The notes beneath the pieces were generated by a model that made no database searches, was not told the DNA's origin, and saw only the letters and a list, made by a program, of their open reading frames with translations. Positions 61,643 to 64,000 of a DNA stretch of 64,000 bases are shown here, in pieces (the first letter of the stretch is position 1; each line of letters starts with the position of its first letter). This DNA is from Roseovarius pelagicus (GTDB lineage Bacteria > Pseudomonadota > Alphaproteobacteria > Rhodobacterales > Rhodobacteraceae), in the NCBI RefSeq assembly GCF_025639885.1, contig NZ_CP106738.1, positions 2,604,001-2,668,000 on the forward strand, read 5' to 3'. The position numbers were made by a program, and so were the translations under genes.

Positions 61643-61664
61643 GCCGGGCTGAAGCCCGGCCTAC
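61643..61664. repeat. Palindromic REP-like element, copy 2
   Basis: GCCGGGCT-GA-AGCCCGGC followed by CTAC; its complement carries the same GTAGGC...AGCCCGGC layout as 47934-47954. Lies directly after the livH stop and may act as a partial terminator before the two small genes. Confidence 0.65.
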
Positions 61665-61675
61665 GGTGCGCAGCT

Positions 61676-61918
61676 ATGCATAAGGTGGTAGCGATCCTTA
61701 ACGTCGTGGCGTGGTCGGGGTTCTGGGCCTTTGGTTATCTGGCGTTCACGGCGAATGCAGCGAACACTGGCGAGATGGTGACGGCTGCGATCCTGGCGGC
61801 GATTGCCGGGGGCTTGGGCATGTTGGCCTATCTGTGGCTGGCATGGCATTCGGCACCGACACGCGGGCAGCGACGTGTAGCCGCACGAAGGGACATGAAT
61901 GGGGAGATCACGTCTTGA
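61676..61918 (+). CDS. Two-TM small membrane protein between livH and livM
   Basis: 80 aa. Two TM helices (AILNVVAWSGFWAFGYLAF and AAILAAIAGGLGMLAYLWLAW) and a basic tail (RGQRRVAARRDMNGE). No known family. It lies where LivH and LivM are normally adjacent. Its stop overlaps the TTG start of the next gene. Confidence 0.7.
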   Translation: MHKVVAILNVVAWSGFWAFGYLAFTANAANTGEMVTAAILAAIAGGLGMLAYLWLAWHSAPTRGQRRVAARRDMNGEITS

Positions 61919-62298
61919 GAGAGTTGATCGTTTACAGCTGTTACGTGCTGGGCGGCATCGGTTGCGTCGTGTCAGCAGCAGTTCTGTTCGACGAAAATCT
62001 GTTTTCCAGTTTAACGCTGTTCTTTGGATCAATCGGCGTGTTCGCGATTGGTTTCATCTGTGACAAGCTGGCTGGAATTGAGCAGGCATTGCAGGGTGAT
62101 TTGGACACAGCGCACTCAAGAACGACCGTGCATCTTACGGGTGATAGTTACCTTGATGGCGAAAACAAGAGCTTTCCCGACAGCGTATCACAACCACGCT
62201 TCGAAAATGGAATGGCTGTTGTTGATACGCCAGATGGTCCAAAACGTTTTCCGAATATGACGGAAGCAAAGAAATTCGTTTCAGAAAGGTCCCAGTGA
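61915..62298 (+). CDS. Membrane protein with two TM segments, unknown
   Basis: 127 aa from a TTG (GGGGAGA upstream). Two hydrophobic segments (LIVYSCYVLGGIGCVVSAAVLF and SLTLFFGSIGVFAIGFICD), then a polar domain (VHLTGDSYLDGENKSFPDSV, KRFPNMTEAKKFVSE). More AT-rich than its neighbours. The stop shares TGATG with the LivM-like start, so it is embedded in the operon. Function unknown. Confidence 0.7.
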   Translation: MRELIVYSCYVLGGIGCVVSAAVLFDENLFSSLTLFFGSIGVFAIGFICDKLAGIEQALQGDLDTAHSRTTVHLTGDSYLDGENKSFPDSVSQPRFENGMAVVDTPDGPKRFPNMTEAKKFVSERSQ

Positions 62299-63374
62299 TG
62301 TTCTATCGTGAAGCAGGCGATTTCAAGACGTCCTATGCCGAGGACAACCAGACCTTTCCGATCAAGTTCGACCGGTATCGGTATTACGTGGTGCTGCTGA
62401 TCGCCTTTGCGGTCGTGCCGTTCATCATCAATGATTACTGGGTCAACGCGGTGTTTCTGCCGTTCCTGATCTATGCGATTGCGGCGATCGGCCTGAACAT
62501 CCTAGTGGGCTATTGCGGGCAGGTCAGTCTGGGAACCGGCGGGTTCATGGCGGTAGGTGCCTATGCCTGTTACAAGCTGATGACGTCATTCCCCGAAGTG
62601 TCGATCCTGATCCACGTGATCATCGCAGGGGCGATTACGGCGGCGGTTGGCGTGCTCTTTGGCCTGCCAAGCCTGCGCATCAAGGGGTTCTATCTGGCGG
62701 TGGCGACGCTGGCGGCGCAGTTCTTCCTCGTCTGGCTGTTTAACCGGGTACCGTGGTTTTACAACTATTCGGCCTCTGGCCAGATCAGTGCGCCCGAGCG
62801 TACCGTGCTGGGTGTCCCCGTCACCGGGGCCGAAACAGCACCTTGGGCGGCCTATATGGTATGTCTGGTGTTCGTGGCGGTGAGCGCCATTCTGGCGCGG
62901 AACCTGACGCGTGGCATGGCCGGGCGCAAATGGATGGCGATCCGGGACATGGACATCGCTGCCGAGATCATCGGTGTGGACCCGCTAAAGGCCAAATTGA
63001 GTGCCTTTGCAGTCAGCAGTTTCTTTATCGGGATCGCGGGTGCGCTGTTCTTTTCCGTCTATCTGGGCGCTGTGGAAGTGGGCGAGGTGTTCGGGATCAA
63101 CAAATCCTTCCTCGTGCTGTTCATGGTGATCATCGGCGGGCTTGGCTCGATCTTTGGGAGCTTTGCTGGTGCGGCGTTTCTGGTGTTGTTACCGGTTCTG
63201 CTGAAGAACGTGCTGGTGGGTTCGCTGGGCTGGCCCACGGATCTGGCTGCGCATCTGGAATTTATGATCGTGGGCGCGCTGATTATCGCGTTTCTGGTGG
63301 CGGAGCCACATGGGCTGGCGCAGCTGTGGCGCGTGGCCAAGGAAAAACTGAGACTTTGGCCGTTCCCACACTAG
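62298..63374 (+). CDS. LivM-type ABC transporter permease
   Basis: 358 aa. The typical LivM path is AAIGLNILVGYCGQVSLGTGGFMAVGAYA, GLPSLRIKGFYLAVATLAAQFF, GRKWMAIRDMDIAAEIIGVDPLKAKLSAFAVSSFF (coupling loop) and GGLGSIFGSFAGAAFLVLLPVLL. A 35-residue cytosolic N-terminus precedes the first TM. The ATG at 62298 (TGATG overlap with the preceding gene) is chosen over a GTG at 62295. Confidence 0.92.
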   Translation: MFYREAGDFKTSYAEDNQTFPIKFDRYRYYVVLLIAFAVVPFIINDYWVNAVFLPFLIYAIAAIGLNILVGYCGQVSLGTGGFMAVGAYACYKLMTSFPEVSILIHVIIAGAITAAVGVLFGLPSLRIKGFYLAVATLAAQFFLVWLFNRVPWFYNYSASGQISAPERTVLGVPVTGAETAPWAAYMVCLVFVAVSAILARNLTRGMAGRKWMAIRDMDIAAEIIGVDPLKAKLSAFAVSSFFIGIAGALFFSVYLGAVEVGEVFGINKSFLVLFMVIIGGLGSIFGSFAGAAFLVLLPVLLKNVLVGSLGWPTDLAAHLEFMIVGALIIAFLVAEPHGLAQLWRVAKEKLRLWPFPH

Positions 63375-63393
63375 GAACGGTCAGGCGACGTGC

Positions 63394-63416
63394 GGTGGGG
63401 TGAAACCCTACCCTAC
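63394..63416. repeat. Palindromic REP-like element, copy 3
   Basis: GGTGGGGT-GAA-ACCCTACC followed by CTAC. Similar layout to the other two, with a different stem. Sits between livM and the binding-protein gene. Confidence 0.5.
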
Positions 63417-63455
63417 GAAAGAAGACATCGGACATAACCAAGGGAGGATTAACCG

Positions 63456-64000
63456 ATGAGAAAGACACTTATGACAGCCGCGCTGGGCGCGGTGATGGCC
63501 GCGGGGCCGGCGATTGCGGACCTCGTGGTGGTAGACACCAGCTATCGCACGGGTCCATATGCCGCGAACGGCATCCCGTTCTCGGATGGCTATCAGGATT
63601 ATTTCACTCTGATCAACGAGCGCGACGGCGGTGTTGGCGGCGAAATGATCAAGGTCGTGGAATGCGAGACCGGCTATAACACCGAAAAGGGTGTGGAGTG
63701 CTACGAGGCGACCAAAGGCGAAGGCACGTTGGTTTATCAACCGCTCAGCACCGGCATCACCTATCAGCTGATCCCCAAAGCGACCGCTGATGGCATTTCG
63801 CTGCATACGATGGGTTACGGCCGGACATCGGCCAAGAACGGTGCCGTGTTCAAGAACGTGTTCAACTATCCCGCCAACTACTGGGACGGGGCGAGCCACG
63901 CGATCACGCATATCCTGAATGAGAACGGTGGAGACATTTCGGGCCGCAAAATTGCGCTGGTTTACCACAACTCAGCCTATGGCAAGGAGCCGATCCGGAC
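63456..64000 (+). CDS. Periplasmic branched-chain-type substrate-binding protein (3' end beyond window)
   Basis: At least 181 residues, cut by the window end. The signal peptide is MRKTLMTAALGAVMAAGPAIA. The mature part follows the LivK-type (type I) fold: LVVVDTSYRTGPYAANGIPFSDGYQDYFTLINERDGGVGG, KVVECETGYNTEKGVECYE, NYPANYWDGASHAITHIL, ISGRKIALVYHNSAYGKE. AGGGAGG precedes the ATG at 63456. It delivers the substrate to the LivHM channel; the ligand is unknown but probably a carboxylic acid, given the ligase gene. Confidence 0.9.
   Translation, partial: MRKTLMTAALGAVMAAGPAIADLVVVDTSYRTGPYAANGIPFSDGYQDYFTLINERDGGVGGEMIKVVECETGYNTEKGVECYEATKGEGTLVYQPLSTGITYQLIPKATADGISLHTMGYGRTSAKNGAVFKNVFNYPANYWDGASHAITHILNENGGDISGRKIALVYHNSAYGKEPIR

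Noticed and set aside
1..64000. CRISPR arrays or insertion sequences
   Set aside because: No regularly spaced repeats with spacers, and no transposase with inverted ends was seen.

Overview
The window is a high-GC alphaproteobacterial chromosome segment, almost certainly Rhodobacterales (Roseobacter group). The evidence is the mix of genes: a dctPQM/dctBD TRAP system, a pcaCHG..B protocatechuate operon, a petABC cytochrome bc1 operon, HemP with imelysin-type iron proteins, PAS hybrid kinases and a choice-of-anchor L surface protein. No rRNA, CRISPR array or transposase was seen. Two tRNAs are present, Lys(TTT) and Arg(CCT).

Layout. 1-948: partial choice-of-anchor L surface protein, minus strand. 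1235-2984: dapE and a DUF2064 sugar-nucleotide-transferase-like gene. 2971-9339: dctB-dctD-dctP-dctQ-dctM, all minus strand, with repeated operator-like sites before dctP and a hairpin between dctP and dctQ. 9407-12600: pcaC-pcaH-pcaG-(internally deleted BKACE gene)-pcaB. 12861-20892: an 8.0-kb integrative element in tRNA-Lys, bounded by 48-bp identical direct repeats. It carries a tyrosine integrase, an AT-rich unknown gene, an AlpA-like HTH, a small protein, a Rep-like protein, a set of palindromes, and a 1151-aa MmeI-like single-chain restriction-modification enzyme. 21032-28262: dapF (frameshifted), mtaB, a PaiB-like gene, a GST, an outer-membrane barrel, then petA-petB (frameshifted)-petC with a clear terminator. 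28399-29624: a LacI regulator and tRNA-Arg.

29625-37300 is an accessory stretch with gene-poor DNA and several damaged small genes. It holds a compact cluster: a small membrane protein, a secreted seven-repeat cysteine protein, a DUF1611 (DgcN-like) protein and a PLP alanine/ornithine-racemase-like enzyme. This is the most likely place for an undescribed function. 37366-46054 is metal and iron biology: a DUF2946-like protein, PCuAC copper chaperone, HemP, imelysin, porin, Bfd, Bfr, di-haem DUF1111 protein, a second imelysin-like protein and DUF1513. Together these look like a periplasmic iron acquisition and storage set.

46199-57471 is mostly housekeeping: flavin reductase, SDR, gshA, rsmE, ubiA, an OmpA/BON protein, a two-component pair and a GST-kappa-like isomerase. 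57670-64000 is an acyl-CoA-ligase plus LivGHMK-type ABC importer operon, interrupted by two small membrane-protein genes and cut by the window end.

Five loci (dapF, petB and three small genes) each carry an apparent single-base indel. Two are in core genes, so base-level sequence error should be ruled out before any of them is treated as a true pseudogene.
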